Shown: piece by piece, positions 16,409-25,297 of the stretch
Layout: every line of letters begins with the position of its first letter
Position numbering within the stretch: position 1 is the first letter of the stretch
Assembly (NCBI RefSeq): GCF_900163865.1
Contig: NZ_FUKU01000033.1
Span: 1 to 52,675, forward strand
DNA length: 52,675 nt
Direction of reading: 5' to 3'
DNA from: Sphingobacterium sp. JB170
Lineage (GTDB): Bacteria > Bacteroidota > Bacteroidia > Sphingobacteriales > Sphingobacteriaceae
Notes under the pieces: generated by a model
What the model was told of the DNA's origin: nothing
The model's input: only the letters and a program-made list of their open reading frames with translations
Database searches by the model: none
Position numbers and translations under genes: made by a program

Positions 16409-17688
16409 ATTCCACAAATTTTGTTCTTTGACGTTTTGATTTTTTTGATCTTGAACTATTAGCTCTTTCAACGGTGTTTTATCGAAAGCTGACACCCCTA
16501 GTATTTGTATGATTTCGTAAATAGATAATGAGCTTTTCAGAGTAAGTTTGACCAGAGCTATAATCAGGTAGGTGCAGATCGCTGTCCAGATGTGGATATT
16601 AACTGCATTTTCCGAGTGTCCCCAAAGTGACTTAATGACTAGATTCTGTTTTATCCACTTAAAAAACACCTCTATCTGCCATCTATGGCGATAAAGTCGT
16701 GCAATTTCAAGTGCTGACACATCAAAATTATTGGCTAGGAAGAGCAGTTCGACCTCTTTTTCTTGGTCATAATATCGTACCAGTCTTAGCGGTTCAGGAT
16801 AAAGTTTTTTAGACTTGTATCCGTTTAGTACAATAGTGTCATCCGCCAATAGCCCTGTCGAAGGATCGATGTTGAAATTACTTTCAATAATGGAGAAATC
16901 CATTGTGGATTTGGCTCTGGTGATAAAATATGCGCCACGAGTGTTTATGCCTTGTAATGCAGCAAAGTCAATATAGGCCCTGTCCATGATATAGATCGAA
17001 TCGGGTGTCGTGATCAGGTTATCCAGCACGTTGCTGTCGTGATATTTACCATCAGTAACTAGAATAAATGCGGGAATACTACCTCTTAGATCCAACAAAG
17101 TATGTACTTTGACCGCTCCCCGGGAGTATTTACCGGGTGCCCAATTGAACAATTTGAGGCTGAGCGAAATGGTGGTGGAATCCAAGGCAAATACTTCACC
17201 TGCAATGTCTACTCCCGCAATACGTTCGTTACTGTACAGAGGTCTGATCTTACCGATCAGATAATTTCCAAAATCGGAGAAAATACGATAGTCACGGACT
17301 TCATTTGCCCTAGATAAAGTAGATTGATTTACATACTTGCGAATCCCTAGGTGATACAACTTATTCTGGTGTGCTTTCAAACATACGCAAATGTCCCGAA
17401 GCGAGTTGCGTGAAGTTAACTGCCCAAAAAACAGTTGAACAAACAGGTTCCAACAGTTAAATTCTCTTGTTCGGAAGTCTCCATTGTATTTTTCTACACA
17501 TTTATCGAACTCGTATCTGTCAATAAACTGAAGAAGTTGAGAGAAAACATACTTTCCTGAATTCATAGCCACATTTTTAAAGTGACAAAGCTACAGGTAA
17601 ATTCAAATCAAAAAATCAAAGAACGAATATAATATATTAATAAACAGATGATTATGTTAAGTTTTAAAAACTTAACGCATCACTAGTA
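16375..17688. mobile_element. Complete IS4-family insertion sequence, 1,314 bp
   Basis: The ends are imperfect 23-bp inverted repeats: the left reads TAGTACTGATGCGTTAAG..., the right (reverse complement) TACTAGTGATGCGTTAAG..., with 21 of 23 positions equal. A 9-bp duplication flanks it. A single transposase gene fills it on the minus strand. Intact ends, an intact transposase and exact target repeats indicate a recent insertion. Confidence 0.92.
16388..17572 (-). CDS. IS4-family transposase with DUF4372 N-terminus
   Basis: This 394-residue DDE transposase begins with a DUF4372-type region (GKYVFSQLLQFI...FGQLTSRNSLRDIC). The catalytic core has a first Asp in A-L-D-S-T-T (about 130), a second in I-M-D-R-A-Y (about 196), and the full IS4 signature Y-x2-R-x3-E-x6-K in LYRHRWQIEVFFKWIK (about 290-305). 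No frameshift is seen. M3 (17566) is an alternative start. The stop lies 13 bp from the left IS end. Confidence 0.93.
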   Translation of the reverse strand: MAMNSGKYVFSQLLQFIDRYEFDKCVEKYNGDFRTREFNCWNLFVQLFFGQLTSRNSLRDICVCLKAHQNKLYHLGIRKYVNQSTLSRANEVRDYRIFSDFGNYLIGKIRPLYSNERIAGVDIAGEVFALDSTTISLSLKLFNWAPGKYSRGAVKVHTLLDLRGSIPAFILVTDGKYHDSNVLDNLITTPDSIYIMDRAYIDFAALQGINTRGAYFITRAKSTMDFSIIESNFNIDPSTGLLADDTIVLNGYKSKKLYPEPLRLVRYYDQEKEVELLFLANNFDVSALEIARLYRHRWQIEVFFKWIKQNLVIKSLWGHSENAVNIHIWTAICTYLIIALVKLTLKSSLSIYEIIQILGVSAFDKTPLKELIVQDQKNQNVKEQNLWNLFDAKT

Positions 17689-17697
17689 ATTGGACAT
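17689..17697. repeat. Right copy of IS target-site duplication
   Basis: ATTGGACAT here matches 16366-16374 exactly. The first base pair outside each copy differs (C on the left, A as the last IS base on the right), so the duplication is 9 bp. Confidence 0.9.
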
Positions 17698-18460
17698 CAA
17701 TAATCCCAAAGAACCAAAGATATTGTGTGTAGGAAATAATCCTGATCGTCAGAATATTTATTCGGCAGCTTTGGGGTTGTACAATTCAAGAATTGTAAAG
17801 CTCATCAACAAGAAAGGACAACTCAAAAGTTCTGTTATCATTGACGAGTTACCTACGATATATTTCCGAGGACTGGATAACTTGATAGCTACTGCTCGAA
17901 GCAATAAGGTTGCTGTTTGTTTGGGCTTTCAGGACTTTTCACAATTAATTCGAGATTACGGCGACAAGGAAGCTAAGGTAATTCAGAATACGGTAGGTAA
18001 TATTTTTAGTGGTCAGGTCGTTGGCGAAACGGCAAAGAGCCTCTCTGAACGCTTCGGAAAAGTATTACAGAAACGGCAAAGTATGACCATCAATCGTAAC
18101 GATAAATCTACTTCTATTTCTACCCAATTAGACAGCCTTATTCCTGCATCGAAAATTTCAACATTGACACAAGGTATGTTTGTCGGTGCTATCTCCGATA
18201 ACTTTGACGAGCGTATCGAGCAAAAGATTTTTCACGCTGAAATTGTTGTGGACAATGAAAAGGTTGCAGCCGAAACCAAAGCCTACCAGAAGATACCGGA
18301 AATCCTATCTTTTGTAGATGAGCAGGGAGCGGACAAAATGAAACAGGAAATTGAAAGCAATTACCGCCGGATAAAATCAGACATTGTGCATATTGTTGAA
18401 AGTGAAATAGAACGTATCAAGAATGACCCCGATTTACAGCATTTGGTGCAAGAAGGGTAA
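17690..18460 (+). pseudogene. mobC: mobC coupling protein, 3' part
   Basis: This 256-codon frame continues the coupling protein: LDINNPKEPKILCVGNNPD joins in frame to the 5' part once the IS and one target repeat are removed, giving about 666 residues, a normal length for MobC/TraG proteins. Walker B (SVIIDELPTIY) is near the start of this fragment, and the conserved KVAVCLGFQDFSQL and GNIFSGQVVGETAKSLSERFG follow. No start codon with an independent signal is apparent; the TTG at 17690 is simply within the old frame. Expression as a separate polypeptide is doubtful. Confidence 0.88.
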
Positions 18461-18462
18461 AA

Positions 18463-18648
18463 TCAAACTTTCCATCCGCCAGATTTTTGCTGTATATCCC
18501 ACATTTTCCGGTAAATACCGTTTTTATCCAACAGCTCCGAATGATTTCCGTTTTCGGCGATTTTTCCGTCCTCCAAAACCAATATTTGATCGGCTTTTTG
18601 AATGGTTGCCAATTTGTGGGTAATAACTACAACGTAACGGTCGATCAC
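18463..18648 (-). pseudogene. 3' remnant of an ABC exporter gene
   Basis: Fifty-odd codons match the very end of the ABC protein encoded at 26241-27965: ITHKLATIQKA (H-loop), QILVLEDGKIAENG and MWDIQQKSGGWKV align almost residue for residue. The similarity stops near 18633, inside the gene, where TAACGG replaces the expected sequence. The fragment lacks Walker motifs and a proper start. It is therefore a broken second copy that abuts the 3' end of mobC and flanks the TonB/ABC cassette as a direct repeat of the intact gene. Confidence 0.85.
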
Positions 18649-18703
18649 GTCACAAATATTCCTAATTACGTCACAGATACATAAAACGCATCTTTTACAT
18701 TTG
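18647..18703 (+). promoter_or_regulatory. Promoter with tandem activator-type sites before TonB receptor
   Basis: ACGTCACA occurs at 18647-18654 and 18668-18675, exactly 21 bp apart (two helical turns) in direct orientation. The -7 box TACATTTG follows at 18696-18703, and no -33 TTG is seen at the right distance. Direct repeats covering a missing -33 element are the usual layout for an AraC-type activator; two AraC genes are encoded nearby (25291-26244 and 32422-33402). Confidence 0.55.
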
Positions 18704-18750
18704 TTTAGTTTAAAACTATTCTAAATAAAATAACAAAAGACATAGATTTT

Positions 18751-21099
18751 ATGAGATCAAAAGTTGTAATCACCCAACTCCTATTTTTGTTTAGTTCCAT
18801 ACTATTGGTTCATGCACAAGATCAAAAACCGATACAGGGAACGATACAGGACACCTATGGAACCCCAATAGTGGGGGCACATGTAACCATTAAAGAAACA
18901 GGGGAAGGCACGGTGTCAAATAACAAAGGTTTCTTTCAGTTAAAGGTTCCTAATTTTAGCGAAATTCACCTTGTTTGTTCTCATATAGGATATGAAAGTG
19001 CAGAACAAACTATTAATTTAAGCAAAACCAATTTAGACAACTTATTATTTGTCCTCATTGAAAATAATACTACTCTATCAGAGGTTATTATCACAGCTGA
19101 AAAGAAAGAAACTAAACTTCAAAAAACACCCATTGCAGTTTCTGCAATTTCTTCAAAAGAATTAGAGCAGCGGAAGATGACGGAAATGACCGATTTAGTA
19201 ATGAATGTACCCAATCTAATTACGATGACAGGAGGTTCTCCCAGTTTGAATATTATGTCGATCAGAGGTATTCTGACATTTTCCGCAGATCCTGCTATTG
19301 GAGTTTACATTGACGGGGTTCCCATGTTTGATGGATATGCTGCTTCTATGCAACTACAGGATATTAATCGTGTAGAAGTATTGAGAGGGCCGCAGAGTAC
19401 ATTGTATGGAAGAAATGCTTTGGGAGGCGTAGTAAATATTCTTACCAAAGAGCCGGGAAATATAACGAAAGGTTTTGCCGAAGTAGGAATGGGTAACTAC
19501 AACACACAAGAATACAGAGCCGGGATTTCAACACCTTTGATTAAAAACAAACTCTTTGCTTCTGTAAATGGATTTTACACGGGTAGGAAGGGATTATACA
19601 CTAATGAATATGACGGTAAAGATTATGATAATTATAAGAACTATGGTGGAAATTTCTATTTGAAATATTTAGCTACCGATCGTTTATCCCTCATCTTAAA
19701 CTCCAAATTGGAAAAAAACGATTTGCACGGAACGTTTCCTTATGCCGTCAATGTAGATTACGCATTTGAAAAACCGTATACCGTAAACCAAAATGGGAAA
19801 AATGTTGAAAATCGTACTTTATCAACCACTTCATTGCAGGCAAAATACCAGTTGGATAAATGGGAGATTTCATCGCTAACAGGATTTAATTATTTAAATG
19901 ACACTTATGATGATTATGATCAGGATTTTAGTGCGTATGATTTTTTGAGTTATATAGTTCCAGACAGACCGCAAAAAACCTGGACACAGGAATTTAAATT
20001 TGTTTCCCGCAACTTAGGTAGATGGGATATTACAGGTGGTCTATTTGGATTTGTTGAAAATAGAAAATCCAATTCACAATATTACTATGGTCCGGATGCA
20101 GTGTCAACATACCCGGATGCACCTTATTTATATTCTAGTATTTCTAATCTAAACGGTAAAGGATTTGCAGCCTATGCACATGTAACCTATGCTTTAACGG
20201 AAAGATTAAAGTTAACCGGAGGACTTCGCTACGATTATGATGAGAAAAAACTCAACATTCATGATGAATATGAAAAAGAGCCTAACCCTGTGCAAGTATT
20301 TCCTGAAAGGATCGTTAATACATCTGCAAATGCTGTATCTCCAAAACTCAATTTATCTTACTTAGCAACAGATGATATTACTTTATATGCTAATTATGCC
20401 AAAGGCTTCAGACCAGGTGGTGTAAACCAATATGGAAGTTCTACCAGTACTCGCCTAACATACAAGCCAGAATATACAGATAATTATGAAATTGGTGTAA
20501 AAACAGAATGGTTAAACCGTCGTTTAAGAGCCAACTTTACAGGCTTCTACACTCATTGGAAAGATCAACAGCAAACCATCATGGCACCAGAAATGTATAT
20601 TGACAATATTGGTGTAATGTCTAGTAAAGGAATAGAGCTGGAAGTAACTGCTCTACCTTTCAAAAATATAGAAGTTCATTACAATCTCGGTGTTGTAACT
20701 ACAAAATATGACAAGCTCATATTGTTGGGGGATGACGGCATGACAAATGTGGACTACAAAGGAAACAAACAAATTTTCACACCTGATTTTTCGTCGGCTT
20801 TATCTGTCACCTATTCCGGCAAAATCAATAAAAATGTAGGATTCTATATTGTTCCGGAATGGAAATATTTGGGAAAACAATACATGACTTATTATAATGA
20901 CCTGGTTCAAGATCCCTTTCACTTGCTCAATATCAATGCCGGGATAAAATTCAAGAATTACGAATTGAAGTTATGGGCAAAAAATCTTACCGATAGCCGT
21001 TATATTTCTTTCGTATACGCAAACCAAAGAGGCAATAATTCCCCTGTTAACCTGGGACTTCCTACTACATTTGGAGCATCTGCAAAAGTCAACTTTTAA
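18751..21099 (+). CDS. TonB-dependent receptor with CarboxypepD-like N-terminal domain
   Basis: The protein has 782 residues: signal peptide to about 22 (LLVHAQ), CarboxypepD-regulatory-like domain about 25-110 (GTIQDTYGTPIVGAHVTIK), TonB-box-proximal VIITAEKKET, plug about 120-235 (SIRGI, GVYIDGVPM, VEVLRGPQSTLYGRNALGG) and a barrel ending in an aromatic residue (FGASAKVNF). The VEVLRGPQSTLYG plug motif and overall layout are those of siderophore-type (FecA/FpvA-like) receptors. It heads a plus-strand unit with an ABC ATPase and permease. Proximity to SIP/ABC import genes suggests a ferric siderophore, but the ligand cannot be read from sequence. Confidence 0.85.
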   Translation: MRSKVVITQLLFLFSSILLVHAQDQKPIQGTIQDTYGTPIVGAHVTIKETGEGTVSNNKGFFQLKVPNFSEIHLVCSHIGYESAEQTINLSKTNLDNLLFVLIENNTTLSEVIITAEKKETKLQKTPIAVSAISSKELEQRKMTEMTDLVMNVPNLITMTGGSPSLNIMSIRGILTFSADPAIGVYIDGVPMFDGYAASMQLQDINRVEVLRGPQSTLYGRNALGGVVNILTKEPGNITKGFAEVGMGNYNTQEYRAGISTPLIKNKLFASVNGFYTGRKGLYTNEYDGKDYDNYKNYGGNFYLKYLATDRLSLILNSKLEKNDLHGTFPYAVNVDYAFEKPYTVNQNGKNVENRTLSTTSLQAKYQLDKWEISSLTGFNYLNDTYDDYDQDFSAYDFLSYIVPDRPQKTWTQEFKFVSRNLGRWDITGGLFGFVENRKSNSQYYYGPDAVSTYPDAPYLYSSISNLNGKGFAAYAHVTYALTERLKLTGGLRYDYDEKKLNIHDEYEKEPNPVQVFPERIVNTSANAVSPKLNLSYLATDDITLYANYAKGFRPGGVNQYGSSTSTRLTYKPEYTDNYEIGVKTEWLNRRLRANFTGFYTHWKDQQQTIMAPEMYIDNIGVMSSKGIELEVTALPFKNIEVHYNLGVVTTKYDKLILLGDDGMTNVDYKGNKQIFTPDFSSALSVTYSGKINKNVGFYIVPEWKYLGKQYMTYYNDLVQDPFHLLNINAGIKFKNYELKLWAKNLTDSRYISFVYANQRGNNSPVNLGLPTTFGASAKVNF

Positions 21100-21116
21100 T
21101 TCGTCAATTTACTCTT

Positions 21117-21995
21117 ATGGCATTAGAAATAAAAAATATATCCAAGACATATAACAAAGAAAAGAAAGCATTATCCGATATTACGCTTTCTATACAAAAA
21201 GGAATGTTTGGTTTGTTGGGGCAAAATGGTGCAGGAAAATCTACCCTGATGCGTACCATTGCTACGCTACAAGACCCCGATTCGGGCGACATTTTTTTTG
21301 ACAATATTGATGTATTGAAGCAACCCGAAGAAATGCGGAAGATATTAGGGTATCTCCCACAGGATTTTGGTGTGTATGAAAATGTTACAGCATACGATAT
21401 GCTAAAACATATTGCTAAAATGAAAGGCTTGTCCGATGGTGCAAAACGAAAACAGGCGGTTGATGGCTTATTGAATAGGGTAAATCTTTACGATGTAAAA
21501 GACCGGAAGCTCTCCAATTATTCTGGCGGTATGAAACAACGCTTTGGTATTGCACAGGCTTTACTCGGAAATCCACAAATTATCATTGTTGACGAACCTA
21601 CCGCAGGTTTGGATCCGATGGAGCGAAACCGGTTTTATAATCTGTTGAGCGATATTGGAGAAAATACCGTTGTCATTCTCTCCACACACATAGTTGAAGA
21701 TGTGTCTACATTATGCAATGACATGGCGATTATCGGAAATGGCAAGGTGCTTAAAAGCGGAAAACCGTCAATAATAGAAAATGAATTAAAGGGAAAACTA
21801 TGGACAAAAAAAATAGATAAGAAGGAGTTGGCTTCTGCCCAAGCAACATGGCAGGTTATCTCTTCTTATTATGAAGCGGGGAAACCAGTCGTAACAATTT
21901 TGTCTGACCATCAACCCGATGACTCCTTTGAAGCAAAGAAACCTACACTGGAGGATGCTTATTTTAACCTGATGTTTGAACAACAGATCAAATAA
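21117..21995 (+). CDS. ABC-2-type transporter ATP-binding protein
   Basis: This 292-residue ATPase has Walker A GQNGAGKSTLM at about 37-47, Q-loop YLPQDFG, signature YSGGMKQRFG near 139-148, Walker B IIIVDEPTAGLD and switch His in STHIVED. A C-terminal extension of about 80 residues is typical of the CcmA-like group that pairs with ABC-2 permeases. It starts 17 bp after the receptor gene and ends 7 bp before the permease start, so the three genes form one operon. Such pairs usually export; here the permease carries an M1-like periplasmic domain. Confidence 0.9.
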   Translation: MALEIKNISKTYNKEKKALSDITLSIQKGMFGLLGQNGAGKSTLMRTIATLQDPDSGDIFFDNIDVLKQPEEMRKILGYLPQDFGVYENVTAYDMLKHIAKMKGLSDGAKRKQAVDGLLNRVNLYDVKDRKLSNYSGGMKQRFGIAQALLGNPQIIIVDEPTAGLDPMERNRFYNLLSDIGENTVVILSTHIVEDVSTLCNDMAIIGNGKVLKSGKPSIIENELKGKLWTKKIDKKELASAQATWQVISSYYEAGKPVVTILSDHQPDDSFEAKKPTLEDAYFNLMFEQQIK

Positions 21996-22002
21996 CCGAA
22001 CC

Positions 22003-25000
22003 ATGTTTAAAACCATATATAATTTTGAAATTATACAACAGTTAAAGCGTCCTTTTATATGGATCATCTGTATTTTGATGTTCTTACAAGGTCTTTACTA
22101 CATGCACCACAGTGGCGAGTATTATGCCAATGATGAAACCTATGCCAACGCTTCGGCTATATTCTTCACCGTGTTTGCAGGAATAGGATACATCGGCTTT
22201 ATCGTTACGGCCATCATTGGAGGAGCGGTCATTACCAAGGATTTGCAAGCCCGGTTTTCTTCCATCATTTTTACCACATCTGCATCCGAATCCGGATATT
22301 TCTGGGGACGTTTTTGGGCAGGATTTACCATTATGCTGGGGTTGAATTTATTCTATCTTCTAGGTGCGTTTTGCTACTCTTTCTTGCCTATTCCAAACAT
22401 GGGACCCGTAAATTTTCAGGCATTGCTTATGGCAATAGTTTACATCCTTATCCCCAATACCTTTATACTATATGTATTCAGTTTTTGTGCTGCCACCATA
22501 ACACGTAATGTAAGGAGTGCTTATCTGGCTAGTATGTTTATCATGTTGTTCATGATATTTGCCGTTTCTATGAAAGATGTAAATCGTGCGGTTGCTTTGC
22601 TCGATCCAACTGCCTTTGGTGTATTGGAAGATGCATTGGCACACATGTCTCCCGCAGAAAAGAACAATTACATACCCTCGATAGGTGAAAACCTGATGTG
22701 GAACCGTGTAGGATGGCTTTTTTTAGCAATTGTATTTCTCTGGATAAGCAGAAAACGTTTTGCATTTAAAACATTCAGCAAAGCTGTTGCTGGAGATAGA
22801 AAAAAACAGCTAAGAGACGGAGACTTACCTGTTTCACAATCGATAATCAACAGGGATCCCCAATCTGCTTATGAGAAACCGAAATTCTCCTTTTGGTTAA
22901 ATTGGAAAAACGTGTTTTCCCTCACGCTAACTGAGTTTCGAAGTGTTGTTTCACCTATTGGGTTTAAGATTTTTTTGGGGTTATTATTGGTCATGTACAT
23001 TTGCTTCATTGCGGTTTGGCAACAGCAATATTATTCTGTGGCTCCCACTTTACCTGTTACGGTGGAGGTAACCAATATCACCATTGCACTATCTTTTTAC
23101 TTTTTGTTATTTATTTGTATTAATACAGTAGAATTACTGTTCCGTAGCCAGACAAGCGAATTTTGGAGAATAGCAGATGCCTTACCTGTACCTTCATGGG
23201 TAACAGCGGTTTCTAAAGTGAACGCTATGGTATTGGTTAGTCTGCTTTTGTGTATTTGTCTTATTGTTTTTGGTATTTCGGTACAAGCAGCTAAGGGCTA
23301 TTTCAATTTTGAGTTAGGTGTCTATTTTAAAGAGATTCTTTTTAGATGGATGCCCAAATACATTGAGTTTATATTAATTGCTGTGGCTTTTGCAGGAATA
23401 ACGGGAAAAAAATATGCTGCACACAGTCTCACAATTCTTGTTCTTGTGGTTACCATCATTCTTCACGAAATAGAGGTTTTGGAGCAACACCGCTTTGCAT
23501 TTGCTATTTCGCCAGGGTCGCTTAAATATACCGATATGAATGGAGCCAGCTTTTACAGCCTGGCTAATTTATGGTATAGCATTTATTGGATTTCATTAAG
23601 CCTATCGTTGGCTCTTATTGGTCTATTGGTATGGCCTCGAGGATTAGCAGCATCTTTTCTTAAGCGGTTTAATCTGAAAGGGAAAACTTCAAAAACAATA
23701 GCAGTATTGTGCCTTATAGCTGTATGTGTATTTGTTTATTCGGCTCGCGATATCTATCAGGTGGTGAATGTAGAAAATGAGTTTTCTACAAAAGAAGAAG
23801 ACCGTAGTAACGATGCTGATTATGAGAAGAAGTATAAGCAATATGAGCATTTACTGCAGCCCAAGATACAACACATAGATTTGTCCATGAATCTGGATAC
23901 TGATATAAGAAAGTTTGATTACGATGCAAAAATCAGTTTGGTAAACCCTTATTCGGAAGCCATTCAAAATTTACATGTTGAGTGGGTAGATTTTATGACA
24001 ATTGAAACCATATCTATATTGGGAAACAAGTTGGAATTGTTATCCAAAGATGATGACCATAGACATGCTATATACAAATTAGAAAAACCAATTCTTCCTG
24101 GGGATACTGTTGTATTGAATGTAACGGTACAAAAGCAATACGAAGGATTTACGAACGATGATCCGCAATTGGACATTGCGTTCAATGGATCCTTTATGTC
24201 AGAAGATTTTCTCCCTTTTATTGGCGGCTATGATAACAGGAGAGAGTTGATAAGTAATAAGTACAGAAAGGTCTATGCATTATCGCCTTTTACTTCGTCA
24301 TTGCCTAGTGCAGAAAAAAGCATAGATAGTAATTATTCTTTTGCTTCTACTCAATCTAATGGATTTACTTTCAATGCGGTGATTAGTACCTCCGAAAAGC
24401 AACAAATCGTAAGTCCAGGAATACGGGTGAAATCTTGGAAAGATAACGGAAAAAATTATTTTCAATTCCAAAGCGAGAAGACAATTCCTTTTCAATGGCA
24501 TATTTTATCGGCCAATTACGCTTCTCAAAAACAGCAAGTACAAATCGCTGGACAAGCTATAGAAATTGAAGTGTACTATCATCCTGGGCATCCCTATAAT
24601 ATCGATGTATGGATAGAATCAGCCAAAGAAGCTTTAGCATTTCTGAACAAGCATTTGGAAGCATACCCTTATTCCAAATTAGTAATTGCAGAAAGACCGC
24701 GATATGACGAAGACCTGCATACCTCTGCCAATGTAATGGTGTTGCCGGAAAACCATGGATGGATTGCCGATATAAGTCGTGAGGAGGACAGAGATTATCT
24801 TCGTTTTGTTACGACACAGCTTATTGCAGAGCAATATTTCGGTACCGGAAATTTTGCCCGTGTTGAGGGATTTCCTTTTCTTACCAAATCTATTCCAGGT
24901 TATTTGGCATTGGTACAAATGAATCAATTGTATGGGAAACCCTCCGTAGAGAAATTTCTTAAAAAGAACCACGATAAATATTTGGCCGGTAGAGCTACTG

Positions 25001-25257
25001 CCGGATTTAAAGAAGTCCCACTTTTACTTTGCGATGAAAATCAGAATTATATTTTTGACCATAAGGGAATTGAAGTATTAAGTAATACAAGTGCAGACAT
25101 TATTTCGGAAGATATGCTCTTAAGCGTAATTAGAGAATTCTATCTTAATGCTAAAGATTCAAAGGAGAAAATCACGGCTATCGATTGGTACAATCTACTG
25201 AAAAAATCAACGCCAGACGAGAAGCAAAAGTTATTGGAATCCCAATATTTCAAGTAA
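22003..25257 (+). CDS. ABC-2 permease fused to a degenerate M1-peptidase-like domain
   Basis: Start set at ATG 22003, just after the ATPase stop; a longer frame overlaps that gene. The 1,084-residue protein has two ABC-2 membrane blocks (about 10-260 and 310-590) and then a large extracytoplasmic part (about 610-1084). This resembles the Bacteroidota ABC permease/M1 aminopeptidase fusions, but the peptidase site is gone. Where HExxH should stand before the Q-[WY]-[WF]-G element the sequence reads TTQLIAEQYFG (24811-24843), and the GxMEN loop is VMVLPEN. I infer a binding rather than a hydrolytic role. Substrate unknown; co-transcription with a TonB receptor suggests handling of the same ligand. 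Confidence 0.8.
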   Translation: MFKTIYNFEIIQQLKRPFIWIICILMFLQGLYYMHHSGEYYANDETYANASAIFFTVFAGIGYIGFIVTAIIGGAVITKDLQARFSSIIFTTSASESGYFWGRFWAGFTIMLGLNLFYLLGAFCYSFLPIPNMGPVNFQALLMAIVYILIPNTFILYVFSFCAATITRNVRSAYLASMFIMLFMIFAVSMKDVNRAVALLDPTAFGVLEDALAHMSPAEKNNYIPSIGENLMWNRVGWLFLAIVFLWISRKRFAFKTFSKAVAGDRKKQLRDGDLPVSQSIINRDPQSAYEKPKFSFWLNWKNVFSLTLTEFRSVVSPIGFKIFLGLLLVMYICFIAVWQQQYYSVAPTLPVTVEVTNITIALSFYFLLFICINTVELLFRSQTSEFWRIADALPVPSWVTAVSKVNAMVLVSLLLCICLIVFGISVQAAKGYFNFELGVYFKEILFRWMPKYIEFILIAVAFAGITGKKYAAHSLTILVLVVTIILHEIEVLEQHRFAFAISPGSLKYTDMNGASFYSLANLWYSIYWISLSLSLALIGLLVWPRGLAASFLKRFNLKGKTSKTIAVLCLIAVCVFVYSARDIYQVVNVENEFSTKEEDRSNDADYEKKYKQYEHLLQPKIQHIDLSMNLDTDIRKFDYDAKISLVNPYSEAIQNLHVEWVDFMTIETISILGNKLELLSKDDDHRHAIYKLEKPILPGDTVVLNVTVQKQYEGFTNDDPQLDIAFNGSFMSEDFLPFIGGYDNRRELISNKYRKVYALSPFTSSLPSAEKSIDSNYSFASTQSNGFTFNAVISTSEKQQIVSPGIRVKSWKDNGKNYFQFQSEKTIPFQWHILSANYASQKQQVQIAGQAIEIEVYYHPGHPYNIDVWIESAKEALAFLNKHLEAYPYSKLVIAERPRYDEDLHTSANVMVLPENHGWIADISREEDRDYLRFVTTQLIAEQYFGTGNFARVEGFPFLTKSIPGYLALVQMNQLYGKPSVEKFLKKNHDKYLAGRATAGFKEVPLLLCDENQNYIFDHKGIEVLSNTSADIISEDMLLSVIREFYLNAKDSKEKITAIDWYNLLKKSTPDEKQKLLESQYFK

Positions 25258-25260
25258 CAA

Positions 25261-25297
25261 AAAATAGCAGAGAAAAAAAGTGAATCTCTGCTATTTT
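25261..25297. terminator. Bidirectional terminator between convergent operons
   Basis: AAAATAGCAGAGA (25261-25273) and TCTCTGCTATTTT (25285-25297) are perfect 13-bp complements with an 11-nt loop, and T-runs follow on the plus strand. It starts 4 bp after the permease stop, and its second arm contains the stop codon of the AraC gene on the other strand. Confidence 0.85.

Noticed and set aside
18463..18648. A separate small ATPase gene after mobC
   Set aside because: It has only the H-loop end of an ABC domain, with no Walker motifs; it is a truncated duplicate.
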